NCBI RefSeq assembly: GCF_000016525.1 | Contig: NC_009515.1 | Span: forward strand, 1,018,501 to 1,082,500 | Reading direction: 5' to 3' | DNA: 64,000 bases | DNA from: Methanobrevibacter smithii ATCC 35061 | GTDB lineage: Archaea > Methanobacteriota > Methanobacteria > Methanobacteriales > Methanobacteriaceae | Shown: piece after piece, positions 18,769-27,669 of the stretch | How positions within the stretch are numbered: position 1 is the first letter of the stretch | Layout of the letters: every line of letters starts with the position of its first letter | Notes under the pieces: model-generated | What the model was told of the DNA's origin: nothing | The model's input: the letters and a program-made list of their open reading frames with translations, nothing else | Databases searched by the model: none | Position numbers and translations under genes: made by a program

Positions 18769-19544
18769 TTAAATGGTCCAGGTATTTCACAAACATCATT
18801 GTCTTTAGCCAGATAAGTATATACCAATGCTGCAGCAATAGCTCCTGCAATTGGACCTATTAAATAAATTGGGAAATATATCCAAAGATTTATTCCGCCA
18901 ACCAAATAATCCATCAAATAAGGAGCAAATGTACGTGCAGGATTTATAGAACCTCCAGTAAATGGTCCTAAAAAGATAATAACTGCAGTTACTGTAAAAC
19001 CAATAGATAAACCTGCAAAATTAGGAGTAGCTTTTTTATCAACAGCAACACCCATTATTACAAGCACTAAAAAGAAAGTTCCAATAAATTCCGCAAATAT
19101 TGTTTGTAAATAACTTACACCCATGCCAGGAGCAGTTGCACCTAAACCTCCAACAACTACTGAAGGCATTCCTAAACATAAAAATACTGCTAAACTTCCG
19201 AAACAAGCTCCGATTATCTGAGCTACAATATAATACACAGAATCTGCTAAAGAAATATTTTTACTAAGCAGCAATCCAATTGTAACTGCAGGATTTAAAT
19301 GAGCTCCTGAAATTCTTCCAAAAAGATAGATACAAACCATTACAGTTAAACCAAATGCCAGTGCAATAGCTATCCAATCTCCCAAACCGCCTAAAATTCC
19401 AATGCCCACATTATTTGGATTAACTGATTCTGATATCATCAATGTGATAACTGCAGAACCTGTTCCAAAAAATACTAAGAAAAATGTTCCAAGCAATTCA
19501 GCAATGAATTTTTTTCCAATACCGCATGGCGCCATATAACACAC
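18765..19544 (-). CDS. aqpM: Aquaporin of the MIP family (AqpM-like)
   Basis: 259 residues with six membrane spans and the two MIP half-helices: HLNPAVTIG near residue 82 and INPARTFAP near residue 205, both carrying NPA. The N terminus has ELLGTFFLVFFGTGSAV, the conserved first helix with glutamate. Family members conduct water, and AqpM of a related methanogen also passes glycerol and small gases (known). A long loop after helix 1 is typical of archaeal AqpM. The gene lies 5 bp downstream of the DUF2193 gene and is probably co-transcribed with it. Confidence 0.9.
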   Translation of the reverse strand: MCYMAPCGIGKKFIAELLGTFFLVFFGTGSAVITLMISESVNPNNVGIGILGGLGDWIAIALAFGLTVMVCIYLFGRISGAHLNPAVTIGLLLSKNISLADSVYYIVAQIIGACFGSLAVFLCLGMPSVVVGGLGATAPGMGVSYLQTIFAEFIGTFFLVLVIMGVAVDKKATPNFAGLSIGFTVTAVIIFLGPFTGGSINPARTFAPYLMDYLVGGINLWIYFPIYLIGPIAGAIAAALVYTYLAKDNDVCEIPGPFN

Positions 19545-19549
19545 CTACT

Positions 19550-21049
19550 TTATACTGCATCTTTCCACTGACAGAAATCATGTCTGAAATCAATTAATGA
19601 AGCAGACGCACAATTCTTACAACCTTTAACTGGAGATCCAGCATCTTCTTTATTAAGAGCCATGATATTTGTCATCATAGTTGCAGTTATTGGTTCACTG
19701 GTAAGCAAACAAGGATAATCTGCCAATCTCATTAAAGAAGAGAACCTTACAGAAATTGCACATGCCGGATATGCATACCTTTGAGGGTTCATAATCACTT
19801 CATTTTCTTCAACAGAATTTAAATTAACTTCAAAACCAGAAACTAATGGTTTTAATATACCTGATTCAGAAGCTCTTCCTTTTCTAGCTTTGTCTAAAAA
19901 TCCCCAACCTCTGTAAATCATGTCCATAAAGTCACAGTTGTGCAGCTCTGCAGCAGCACCTCTTGTTGGAAACTGCTGAACAAAATTATGGAAACGTTTA
20001 GTCAATAAATCAACAATCATAACTGCATTGAAACCGTCTAATTCAAGAATATACTCAGTTGCACATGCTGATGAACCAGTAGCAAGTGACAATACATCAA
20101 ATACGCTTTTAAAATTGTCTAAATTATCTCTTAATGATGTTTCAATAACATCTGTTGTAGCCTCAATAATTCCCATCGTCATGTCATCCTTACACATATT
20201 GAATGTTGACTGAGAAATATGATGAGCAATATCACCTACACAGTATGCAGGAACAGTTAAAATATTACCATAGTGGACATCATCTTCCATTGCTGCAATA
20301 ACTGTACTTCTCATTTTTTTCTTATAGGAATTCATATATTTTCTTACATCAAAAGAAGAGTGACCTGCATTATCCATAAGCTGGCCTTGGGCTTCAATTG
20401 GGTTTTTATATATGTTTTGTAACGTAGCTATTTCTTCACTAACTGCTTCGGCAGCTGTTGAACCGCCTTCCAAAGCATTAGCAAAAGCTTCCCCAACACC
20501 ATAAGAAGTATTCATACCCCATGATTTAGCAGCTAAAATAGCTTGCTTATGATTTTCAGGAATATCTGTTTCTAACAGTATTTGATTAACAACATTACTT
20601 GTACTTCCAGGAATTAAAGCAAAATCAACAACACATGTAGGACCATAAAAACCTCCATAACGTCTTATAACTTCTTTTCCAATTAATGCTTCACATGAAG
20701 CTATCTTATCTATAAATTTATCTAAGCTATCTGAAAAACCAGCATCTTCTTCAGTTAATATCTCAAGAACCGGAGGAGTTTGATAATGCTCAACAAAAGG
20801 ATCATCTTCAGGTATAACAGTATCTGTAAGACTGCACAATGTATCAAAATGTGTTTTAACAGAATTTACATGTAAATCAAACACACTTTGAGCCTGATTA
20901 TCAATAGCCTCCATTTTTGATGCTACTCTAACATAAGGTTCTGCATCTTTTATTTTAAAATCAGTCCCTCGTTTTTTCTTAATTGTGTCAATGTCGGCTC
21001 TTTGAGCAGCCATTGATTCATCAATCATTTTCTCAAATAACTCTCTCAT
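19550..21049 (-). CDS. DUF2193 protein of unknown function
   Basis: 499 residues from the ATG at 21049, chosen because GTGGAGTGG lies just upstream; a longer frame to 21091 adds 14 residues without a binding site. Soluble, with no signal or membrane span. It looks like a DUF2193 protein, known mainly from methanogens and some anaerobes and without established function. Cysteines are spread through the protein (SSACATEYIL, HNCDFMDM, YPACAISV) and the C terminus ends with KGCKNCASASLIDFRHDFCQ, a possible metal site. Strong charge and acidic helices dominate the first 150 residues. It forms a two-gene unit with the aquaporin. Confidence 0.75.
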   Translation of the reverse strand: MRELFEKMIDESMAAQRADIDTIKKKRGTDFKIKDAEPYVRVASKMEAIDNQAQSVFDLHVNSVKTHFDTLCSLTDTVIPEDDPFVEHYQTPPVLEILTEEDAGFSDSLDKFIDKIASCEALIGKEVIRRYGGFYGPTCVVDFALIPGSTSNVVNQILLETDIPENHKQAILAAKSWGMNTSYGVGEAFANALEGGSTAAEAVSEEIATLQNIYKNPIEAQGQLMDNAGHSSFDVRKYMNSYKKKMRSTVIAAMEDDVHYGNILTVPAYCVGDIAHHISQSTFNMCKDDMTMGIIEATTDVIETSLRDNLDNFKSVFDVLSLATGSSACATEYILELDGFNAVMIVDLLTKRFHNFVQQFPTRGAAAELHNCDFMDMIYRGWGFLDKARKGRASESGILKPLVSGFEVNLNSVEENEVIMNPQRYAYPACAISVRFSSLMRLADYPCLLTSEPITATMMTNIMALNKEDAGSPVKGCKNCASASLIDFRHDFCQWKDAV

Positions 21050-21169
21050 TTTAACCCACTCCACAGAAAAGTTGAATTTAAAATAATTCAACTTATTTAA
21101 TATATGTAATCTTTATAAATTATAAAATTAACTGAAAACTATATATTACATAGCAAATAATGCTATACT

Positions 21170-21892
21170 ATGAACAAAATAGAAAAACTGCAAGAGATTA
21201 TAGATGCTTCAGACAATATTGTATTTTTTGGAGGTGCAGGAGTATCAACTGAAAGTGGAATTCCTGATTTCAGAAGTGAATCCGGAATTTTTAAAAGCCT
21301 GGAAAAATATGGCGATACACCTGAGAGATTAGTTTCACATAGCTATTACTTAGAACATACGGATAAGTTTTTTAGCTATTATAAAGACTGTTTAATTTTT
21401 CCAGAAGCAGAGCCTAATCCTGCACATTATACTCTGGCCAGATTAGAAAAGGAAGGGAAATTAAAGGCAATAATTACACAAAATATTGATGGCCTACACC
21501 AGAAGGCAGGAAGCAAAAACGTATTGGAGCTTCACGGAATTGTTTATCGAAATTACTGTGAAATATGTAAAAAAAAATATGATCTGAACTTTATTTTAGA
21601 AAGTGAAGGTATCCCTCACTGTACCTGCGGAGGAATTATAAAACCTGATGTTGTTTTATACGAAGAAGCACTGGATATGAATATTTTAAATAAATCAGCC
21701 CAATACATTATGTCTGCAGATACTTTAATTGTTGGTGGAACATCACTTGTCGTATATCCTGCAGCAGGACTTATAAATTATTTCAAAGGCAAAAATTTAG
21801 TTTTAATTAACAAAAGCCAGACAGACTACGATAATCTAGCTACTTTAGTAATTAATGAGGCTATCAGAGAAACATTAGCTAAAATAAAGTAG
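21170..21892 (+). CDS. cobB: SIR2-family NAD-dependent protein deacylase
   Basis: 240 residues. Sirtuin motifs are present: FFGGAGVSTESGIPDFRS (residues 19-36), TQNIDGLHQKAGS (near 103), catalytic histidine in LELHGIVYRNYC, and a zinc site from CEIC and CTCG. This removes acyl groups from lysines using NAD; in archaea a known target is the chromatin protein Alba, but archaeal histones in this lineage could also be substrates (inference). The ATG lacks a ribosome-binding site, with a TATA-like tract near 21110. Divergent from the DUF2193 gene. Confidence 0.92.
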   Translation: MNKIEKLQEIIDASDNIVFFGGAGVSTESGIPDFRSESGIFKSLEKYGDTPERLVSHSYYLEHTDKFFSYYKDCLIFPEAEPNPAHYTLARLEKEGKLKAIITQNIDGLHQKAGSKNVLELHGIVYRNYCEICKKKYDLNFILESEGIPHCTCGGIIKPDVVLYEEALDMNILNKSAQYIMSADTLIVGGTSLVVYPAAGLINYFKGKNLVLINKSQTDYDNLATLVINEAIRETLAKIK

Positions 21893-21914
21893 AAAGTGCA
21901 GATTTTAACTACAC

Positions 21915-22569
21915 TCACATAATATACTGCTTAACAGGTTCTTGAGTAATATTAGCTAATAAGTCATCCAGATTTATAACTGGCTGAGTTCCATTTTGAG
22001 AGGTTGTAACTGTAAACATCATATCCCCATCAAAAAACATGAATAATACTACACTTTCATTAGAATTAGTTGAGTTTACCATAGATATTTCATAACCTGT
22101 AACATTAGAATGGGTTTTTTGAATCGCAGAAGATACATCTAAACCAGGAATATCTTCACTGAATTCTTCAGACATTAAAGAAGGAATATTAGCCCATTCT
22201 TCATCAAATTCTTCTTTAGTTACATCAATAGGAACTGCACTAATCATTATCTCCCCTGTTCCAGTAGATGTAAAATTATCAAAAAAGACATCTGTTGTAT
22301 ATCCCTCATCATCATAATATTCTTCATCAACATAATTTTCATCAATACTTACCATTTCCCTAATCTCATCATCAGTTAAGTTTCCATACATAAAAAGTTG
22401 AGTTCAACACAAAATCGGAAGGAATATTAAAACAAGCCCCTTCAACAATAGCAGAATTATACTCTTTTGATTCATAATCAGAAGAATTAACTAACATAAT
22501 TGCAGCCAATGCAACAATTAATATTACTACAACAATTCCAAGAACTATAATTATATTTTTCTTTTCCAT
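21915..22569 (-). pseudogene. Membrane-anchored exported protein, frameshifted
   Basis: Two overlapping frames make one protein of about 217 residues. The first (from ATG 22569, after GGTGA) encodes an N-terminal anchor (NIIIVLGIVVVILIVALAAI) and FNIPSDFVLNSTF, then runs into a stop. The second resumes with MYGNLTDDEIREMVSID and continues to 21915. The switch falls at a five-base run (22392-22396, T on the coding strand); one T fewer would fuse them. The outer domain is acidic and beta-rich; I do not recognise a family. The intact outer domain suggests a recent mutation, sequencing error or recoding rather than an old relic. Confidence 0.6.
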
Positions 22570-22634
22570 ATATATTCACCAAATTTTTTTAAAAAAAATA
22601 ATATAAAATAATATATCTATTACTGTAAAATATA

Positions 22635-23354
22635 TTATTTTCTACTTAAATCATAATCTAAAGACTTAGGAACTAATTCAATACCTTCAAGAGTATTATT
22701 GCATTTATAGACAAGTATTTCAACACCTGCATTTTCAGCTTCAACTAAAGTTTGGGAAAACTTAGGATCATTTTCCCAGTTAGGTCTGAAATCATTGCCT
22801 GCAGGATGCTGGATTAAGAAAAATACTACAGCACGATTTCCATCATTTTTAAGCTTAATTAATTCTTTTAAGTGTTTTGCTCCCCGTTCAGTTGGTGCAT
22901 CCGGAAATCTTGCCTCACCGTCAACTATTAAAGTTACTCCCTTAACCTCAATATAACAGCTGTCAACTAAAAACTCCATTCCGCAGCAGTCATCTTCCTG
23001 ATTAGCTAAGTATATATCAATTCTTGAATCATCAACCTGTTTTTCCCTTTGGTGATATGAATAACCCTGAAGCTCTTTTATTTTGCCATCTAATATTGCA
23101 TCATACACAATACTATTGGCTTCCTGCGAGTAAAGTGACACCAGCTCCCCTTTGTTTACAACAAAATGAAGAGTGAATCTGGTTTTTCTTTTCGGATTAT
23201 CAGAAGGTTTAAGATAAACTGCAGCACCATCAACCAAAAGCTCTTTACATCTTCCGGTATTAGGCACATGAGCTATTTCAATTTTTCCGTCAACTTCAAC
23301 TTCAGCTATGAATCTGTTAGGCCTGTTTTTAAAAATACCTTTAACATAATCCAT
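22635..23354 (-). CDS. sfsA: SfsA family protein (sugar fermentation stimulation / nuclease-like)
   Basis: 239 residues of typical SfsA length. The N-terminal OB-like domain contains RFIAEVEVDGKIEIAHVPNTGR and CKELLVDGAAVYLKPS. The C-terminal PD-(D/E)XK-like domain contains YIEVKGVTLIVDGEARFPDAPTE in part, with the ERGAKHLKEL motif. SfsA proteins bind DNA and some have nuclease activity; the physiological role is unsettled. The start lies one base after the stop of nnrDE, with AAGGGAT as binding site, so the two form an operon. Confidence 0.9.
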   Translation of the reverse strand: MDYVKGIFKNRPNRFIAEVEVDGKIEIAHVPNTGRCKELLVDGAAVYLKPSDNPKRKTRFTLHFVVNKGELVSLYSQEANSIVYDAILDGKIKELQGYSYHQREKQVDDSRIDIYLANQEDDCCGMEFLVDSCYIEVKGVTLIVDGEARFPDAPTERGAKHLKELIKLKNDGNRAVVFFLIQHPAGNDFRPNWENDPKFSQTLVEAENAGVEILVYKCNNTLEGIELVPKSLDYDLSRK

Positions 23355-23355
23355 A

Positions 23356-24888
23356 TTATCCCTTAATTACCTTTCCGATATGTGCAACTACATCTGTAGC
23401 TCCAAATCCATAACCTTTTTCCAGATATGCTTCATCTCCTGCAAGACCATTAATGAAAATAGCTAAAGTAGCTGCATCAAATGCATTCAAACCTTTAGAT
23501 AGTAATGAAGTAGCTATTCCCGCCAATGCATCACCTGTTCCTCCAACAGTCATTCCTGGATTTCCGGATTTATTAAGTTTAAATTTATTTTTCTGAATCA
23601 CCAAATCTATTGCACCTTTAACCACAACAGCACCGTTAATCTGTCTTACGACTTGCTGAAACTCTGAAATATTTTCATCAACTTCAGCAAAATCATAGCT
23701 GTCCAAATCTAATTTAATATCTTTGCCAAAAAATGACTTGAACTCAAAAATATGAGGAGTTAAAATTACATCATCCCTATTTTTAATAATTTGAGGTTTG
23801 ACCTGTTTTAGAGCATCTGCATCTAAAACTAATGGTTTTTTAATTTTACTGGCCAAAATATTTAACAGTTTTCCGGTTTCATTATTGATACCTGCTCCAG
23901 GACCTAATAAAACAGCATCAACCTTTTCAGCTATTTCCAAAATTTCTCCTGCATGTTCTGTAGTTAAGTAATCTCCTTTTAGCGAATTTACAATCAAATC
24001 AGGATGTGTTGAAATGGCCAAAGCTGCAGATTCCGGAGCTGCTACATATACCAAATCTGCTCCTGCACCAATAGCTGCAAGTCCTGCAATACTCGGAGCT
24101 CCTGAATACTCTTTACTGCCACCAACAATTAAAACTTTACCGTTATTTCCTTTGTGTGATTTTAAAGATCTTTTATTAAGTTTAATCATGTCCCCATAAT
24201 TTATAAAGTATTCTGCTTCAATCGGAATTCCTATATCGCAGGTTACAATTCCCCCAACTTTTTCTTCACCAGCCTTGTGAATTCCTGTTTTTACTTTATG
24301 AAAACTTACAGTATACTGGGGTTTAACTGCTACATCATGTATCTGGCCAGTTAACGGGTCAAGACCAGACGGAACATCAACACTAATTGTCAGGCCATTG
24401 GAAGTGTTTATAACTTCAATAGCTCTTTTAATGTTTTCTCTCAATTTACCATTAATGCCAGTTCCCAAAATTCCGTCTATAATGATAAACTCTGAAAAGC
24501 TGTCACTATTTGCTACTTCACAGTTATCAATATCTTCAATTGTATTTAGATTATGAACTGTCAAATGAGAAAAGCGAGGTTTCATGTTTTCAAGTATTTC
24601 ATAGTTAGTTTTAGCTTCAGCTGAATGAATTCCGTTTTTATCTTTTAACATATAAATATCAACATCATATCCTCTGTTTAAAAGATATCTTGCTGCTACA
24701 AAACCGTCTCCCCCATTTCCTCCCGATCCTGTGAAAATAATTATTTTAACAGGTTTTGAAAATGTATAAACAGCTATTTTTCCAACTTCTTCTGCGAGAG
24801 ATTTTCCTGCAGATTCCATTAAACAAAGTCTTGATAAACCTAAATATTCACAATTTAAATCTGTAACAGTCATATCTATAGGATCCAT
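23356..24888 (-). CDS. nnrDE: Bifunctional NAD(P)HX epimerase/dehydratase
   Basis: 510 residues. The N-terminal YjeF_N domain (NAD(P)HX epimerase) has FTGSGGNGGDGFVAARYLL near residue 55 and VDVPSGLDP near residue 155. The C-terminal ribokinase-like domain (ADP-dependent dehydratase) has KVLIVGGSKEYSGAPSIAGL and the catalytic NPGMTVGGTGDALAGI near residue 460. Together they repair hydrated NADH/NADPH. The start is ATG at 24888, with GGTGA at 24894-24898; a TTG at 24900 is less likely. Upstream lies a long hairpin-rich intergenic tract; downstream sfsA follows after 1 nt. Confidence 0.93.
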   Translation of the reverse strand: MDPIDMTVTDLNCEYLGLSRLCLMESAGKSLAEEVGKIAVYTFSKPVKIIIFTGSGGNGGDGFVAARYLLNRGYDVDIYMLKDKNGIHSAEAKTNYEILENMKPRFSHLTVHNLNTIEDIDNCEVANSDSFSEFIIIDGILGTGINGKLRENIKRAIEVINTSNGLTISVDVPSGLDPLTGQIHDVAVKPQYTVSFHKVKTGIHKAGEEKVGGIVTCDIGIPIEAEYFINYGDMIKLNKRSLKSHKGNNGKVLIVGGSKEYSGAPSIAGLAAIGAGADLVYVAAPESAALAISTHPDLIVNSLKGDYLTTEHAGEILEIAEKVDAVLLGPGAGINNETGKLLNILASKIKKPLVLDADALKQVKPQIIKNRDDVILTPHIFEFKSFFGKDIKLDLDSYDFAEVDENISEFQQVVRQINGAVVVKGAIDLVIQKNKFKLNKSGNPGMTVGGTGDALAGIATSLLSKGLNAFDAATLAIFINGLAGDEAYLEKGYGFGATDVVAHIGKVIKG

Positions 24889-25290
24889 AAAAATCACCAA
24901 TCAGATATACATTTAAAAATTGTATTTAATAATTCTTTTTAATTTTAAAATTTAAAAATAGAAGTAGTGCCCATATAAAAATGGACACATAACCAGTTTT
25001 AAAGTGTTAAAAGGTCAGATTATGGATTTTAACCAAATACAAAAAGTATGTCCAGCTAGTTAATACCTAACTGAACTCTTTTTGTATCACAAAAAACTAA
25101 CCCGAGAATTTGCATCAATATTCATACCACATATCTGCAAACACAGAGCATGCAATAACACCATTACATGCTCCAAAATATCTTATATCTCATGTTAAAT
25201 ATATAATTTCACTTGGATTTGAAAACAATATTTCAAAGTGAGAGCAATTTTTAAAAAACGAGTAAATATTCAAGAATAAGAAAATTAAAA
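24889..25290. other. Hairpin-rich intergenic tract between nnrDE and ftr
   Basis: About 400 bp without a convincing gene. Visible structure includes a hairpin GTGCCCAT/ATGGACAC (24967-24988), a perfect 10-bp inverted repeat ATACAAAAAG/CTTTTTGTAT (25037-25046, 25078-25087), GAGCATG/CATGCTC (25146-25152, 25167-25173), and a bulged stem of TCACTT/TTGAAA with TTTCAA/AGTGA (about 25209-25241). The minus strand also reads short protein-like pieces interrupted by stops. It could be an undescribed RNA, a decayed mobile element or long leader of nnrDE. Confidence 0.4.
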
Positions 25291-25322
25291 TAAAAAAAAT
25301 AGAAAAAAGGGATAATGCCCTT
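25291..25322 (-). terminator. ftr terminator
   Basis: On the minus strand AAGGG-CATTAT-CCCTT (25307-25322) overlaps the ftr stop codon and is followed by T6, then CTA and a longer T-tract. Confidence 0.7.
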
Positions 25323-26211
25323 AGAATAAATCTTGTAAGTTGATTTTGTAAGCTCCTAAGTTTCCACCGAAGTTACCAGCATCGATTTCTAATACTCCAG
25401 GAACATTACATGCTGCTTCAATACCTGCTTTCATTGCAGCACGTACTGATTCTTCATCAATACCATCAATAACGATTTCAAATACACCATTAGCATCTTC
25501 TCTGATGTCAGAATCAACTTTGTCTTTTAAAGTTACACACATTTTTTCGTTGGTAGATGCGTTTAAGAATTTGTAATTGTTACAACCTACTTTAGAACCT
25601 GAAGCAACCATACCTCCAGGGAAAGGAGTGATTACACCTTCAACAGCTGAAATAGCATCAACAGCAGCTTCAGCAGCCATTACACCAGCCATTTGATTTT
25701 CAGCTAAGATAAAGAAGTTTCCACCAGCTACACCAGCTTTGAAACCAAAAGTAGATTCTACTAAGAAATCACCAGACATAATTGGGATAGAATGCATTTT
25801 TCTACCGTCGATTTCTAATTCATCTTCAAATCCGTCACCGAAGAATTTTAATTTGAAACCAGTTTTGAGTTCTTCATCAGCGTCATCAAGAACATTGAAT
25901 GCTGCAGTAGTTGGTGCAGTTAAAATACACATACCTATTCTTTCAAGGAGTTCGTGGTCTAATTGTTTTTTAGATCCTTGACAGAGCATAATTACATAAC
26001 CTGGCCTTCCGTCAGGAGTTTCAGTTGGTGGTACGTAACAGTCAATACCTGCTTCTGCAGGACATCCAATAACAGAAGTTCCGTATCCAGTAGCTTCAGT
26101 AGCTGCAATTTTAGCTAATCTTTTAGTAGCTGCTGTAACTAAAATTCTAGTTACTTTAATTCCAAAACCTTCTGCATAATTATCTTTAATTTCTACGCCA
26201 TTAATTTCCAT
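25321..26211 (-). CDS. ftr: Formylmethanofuran:tetrahydromethanopterin formyltransferase
   Basis: 296 residues, the standard length. It transfers the formyl group from formylmethanofuran to tetrahydromethanopterin, the second step of methanogenesis from CO2, in the cytoplasm. Conserved stretches are [20 protein letters not shown] near residue 40, [20 protein letters not shown], and [20 protein letters not shown] near residue 200. Strong GGTGA site before the ATG and a hairpin terminator; single-gene unit. Codon choice is visibly more regular than in its neighbours, fitting a highly expressed gene. Confidence 0.97.
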   Translation of the reverse strand: MEINGVEIKDNYAEGFGIKVTRILVTAATKRLAKIAATEATGYGTSVIGCPAEAGIDCYVPPTETPDGRPGYVIMLCQGSKKQLDHELLERIGMCILTAPTTAAFNVLDDADEELKTGFKLKFFGDGFEDELEIDGRKMHSIPIMSGDFLVESTFGFKAGVAGGNFFILAENQMAGVMAAEAAVDAISAVEGVITPFPGGMVASGSKVGCNNYKFLNASTNEKMCVTLKDKVDSDIREDANGVFEIVIDGIDEESVRAAMKAGIEAACNVPGVLEIDAGNFGGNLGAYKINLQDLF

Positions 26212-26295
26212 ATTTTCACCAAATATTTTACAAAAAATTAATTTTTGCTATACTAAAAAATATAGAAAGTAAATAAAATAAAGTTTTCTATTTAA

Positions 26296-26303
26296 TTATT
26301 CCA
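26296..26303. repeat. Target-site duplication, left copy
   Basis: TTATTCCA here is repeated at 27662-27669 on the other side of the insertion sequence (both copies followed by G). The repeat spans the stop codon of the flippase-like gene. Confidence 0.75.
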
Positions 26304-26307
26304 GGCT

Positions 26308-26329
26308 CTTTCAAAAACTTGTGTGATTT
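26308..26329 (+). repeat. Left terminal inverted repeat of the insertion sequence
   Basis: 22 bp, perfect inverted match to 27636-27657; it overlaps the last codons of the transposase gene. Confidence 0.85.
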
Positions 26330-27528
26330 TTTTCTTTTTCATTGTTTAAATTCCAATAATTTAGTTTTAGCATGAATCTGGCTAGAAGTCCTTGTTCTAT
26401 TTTCATTGTTCTTTTTATGTGTTTTGGGAATACTTTTTGGAAGATATTTTCGATTTTATTGTTTGTTGATGGGATGTTCGTGTTTTCCAGGTGTGTCGTT
26501 AATTTTTTGAAGTAAGGAATGATGAATTTCCAAAGAATTTTGTTTGTGAACTTGTTTTTTGTATATTTTTTGTTTATTAATTCGTTTCTAAGTTCTTTAG
26601 CAGTATTTAAGTCTTTTGCATCCAATATTTTATAAATGTCCTGTTTTAAACAATTTAATATGTCTTTTTCGTCTTCAGATAATGGATTTTTGTCAAAGTA
26701 ATCTTTAAATCTTTTGTTTACTGCTTGTTTCACGTGAAATTTGCAGAAATGGTGTTTTACTTTTAATTTATCGATGGCTTCACGATATTCGTGTTTTAAG
26801 TCTGTGCCTATTGATATTTTTTTCTGATTTCTTAGAGATTCGTTTAAAAATTGATAAATGGTCTTAGAATCTTCTGATTCGACCAATTTGACGGAAACGA
26901 TAGTATTCAATTTAACGTCGAATAAGGCTAAAATATAGTTCCATTCACCATTAATTTTAACCCAAAGACTATCAAATAAGTAATATCCAGAATAAGTCCA
27001 ATTATCATAGTTAAATTGATAATTAGAGTTCAATAAGATGTTTTCAATGCTTTGATGTGAGATTTCAATGTTATGTTGTTGTTTTAAATCAAATCGTATT
27101 TTATGGAGCCCTGCTCCATAAATTTGATATAAATTCTCAATACATTCAATAACAGGCAATGTAATATTTGAATTAGAATAAACAAGAGATAATAAATCAG
27201 TATAAAAGACTTTACCGCATTTTATGCACTTATATTTTTGAATAGTGCAAATTTGTTCTCCAATTCTTAAAAAAATAAGTTTACGTTCATAAGTACCATT
27301 TTTAACAGCATTATGTGATTTACAAGATGGACAAATTGCAACTCTATTCTCAAAATGTATTTTACCTCTTTTTTCCAATCTGATAAGATTATTCTCAATA
27401 TTTTCGCAACCAAATCGAGAAAGATCATCAAATTGACGGAATTCAGAAAACTCAGGAACAAAATCGAAAAGTTTAAATTGTTTTGACTCCATAAATTCAT
27501 ATGGAGCTTTTATTTTGATACTAGACAT
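26311..27528 (-). CDS. DDE-type transposase
   Basis: 405 residues. An N-terminal zinc-ribbon has CPSCKSHNA and CIKCGKVFYTD (near residues 63-110), followed by a helix-turn-helix region (HNIEISHQSIENILL). The RNase H-like core offers candidate acidic residues: D in GYYLFDSLWVKI, D in ISIGTDLKHEYREA and E in STNNKIENIFQKV, with HFCKFHVKQAV between. The C-terminal lysine-rich part ends inside the left terminal repeat. The ATG has no ribosome-binding site; palindromic TTAATATATTAA copies upstream probably hold the promoter. The frame is intact, so the element may be active. Confidence 0.85.
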   Translation of the reverse strand: MSSIKIKAPYEFMESKQFKLFDFVPEFSEFRQFDDLSRFGCENIENNLIRLEKRGKIHFENRVAICPSCKSHNAVKNGTYERKLIFLRIGEQICTIQKYKCIKCGKVFYTDLLSLVYSNSNITLPVIECIENLYQIYGAGLHKIRFDLKQQHNIEISHQSIENILLNSNYQFNYDNWTYSGYYLFDSLWVKINGEWNYILALFDVKLNTIVSVKLVESEDSKTIYQFLNESLRNQKKISIGTDLKHEYREAIDKLKVKHHFCKFHVKQAVNKRFKDYFDKNPLSEDEKDILNCLKQDIYKILDAKDLNTAKELRNELINKKYTKNKFTNKILWKFIIPYFKKLTTHLENTNIPSTNNKIENIFQKVFPKHIKRTMKIEQGLLARFMLKLNYWNLNNEKEKNHTSF

Positions 27529-27635
27529 ATTAATATATTAGCTCCACTTAATATATTAATTTTACTGCTTTTAAATTAAAAATAAAGAAAAAATAGAACG
27601 AAAAAAATTCGTGACTCAAAAACTAGTGAAAATTC

Positions 27636-27657
27636 AAATCACACAAGTTTTTGAAAG
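27636..27657 (-). repeat. Right terminal inverted repeat of the insertion sequence
   Basis: 22 bp, perfect inverted match to 26308-26329; four bases remain to the inferred element end at 27661. Confidence 0.85.
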
Positions 27658-27661
27658 TGAC

Positions 27662-27669
27662 TTATTCCA
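27662..27669. repeat. Target-site duplication, right copy
   Basis: TTATTCCA, matching 26296-26303; its first three bases are the stop codon of the flippase-like gene on the minus strand. Confidence 0.75.

Larger units (their letters stand above)
26304..27661. mobile_element. Insertion sequence of about 1.36 kb with terminal inverted repeats
   Basis: Ends carry a perfect 22-bp inverted repeat, beginning CTTTCAAAAACTTGTG, at 26308-26329 and 27636-27657, with a partly matching outermost few bases. One transposase gene fills most of it. It is flanked by 8-bp duplications of TTATTCCA, which shows recent transposition. The family may be ISNCY/ISM1-like, as M. smithii carries ISM1 with 8-bp duplications, but this element appears longer than ISM1, so I leave the name open. 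Confidence 0.85.

Noticed and set aside
26311-27528. Naming the element ISM1
   Set aside because: The 8-bp duplication fits, but the length of about 1.36 kb and the 22-bp ends differ from what I recall of ISM1.
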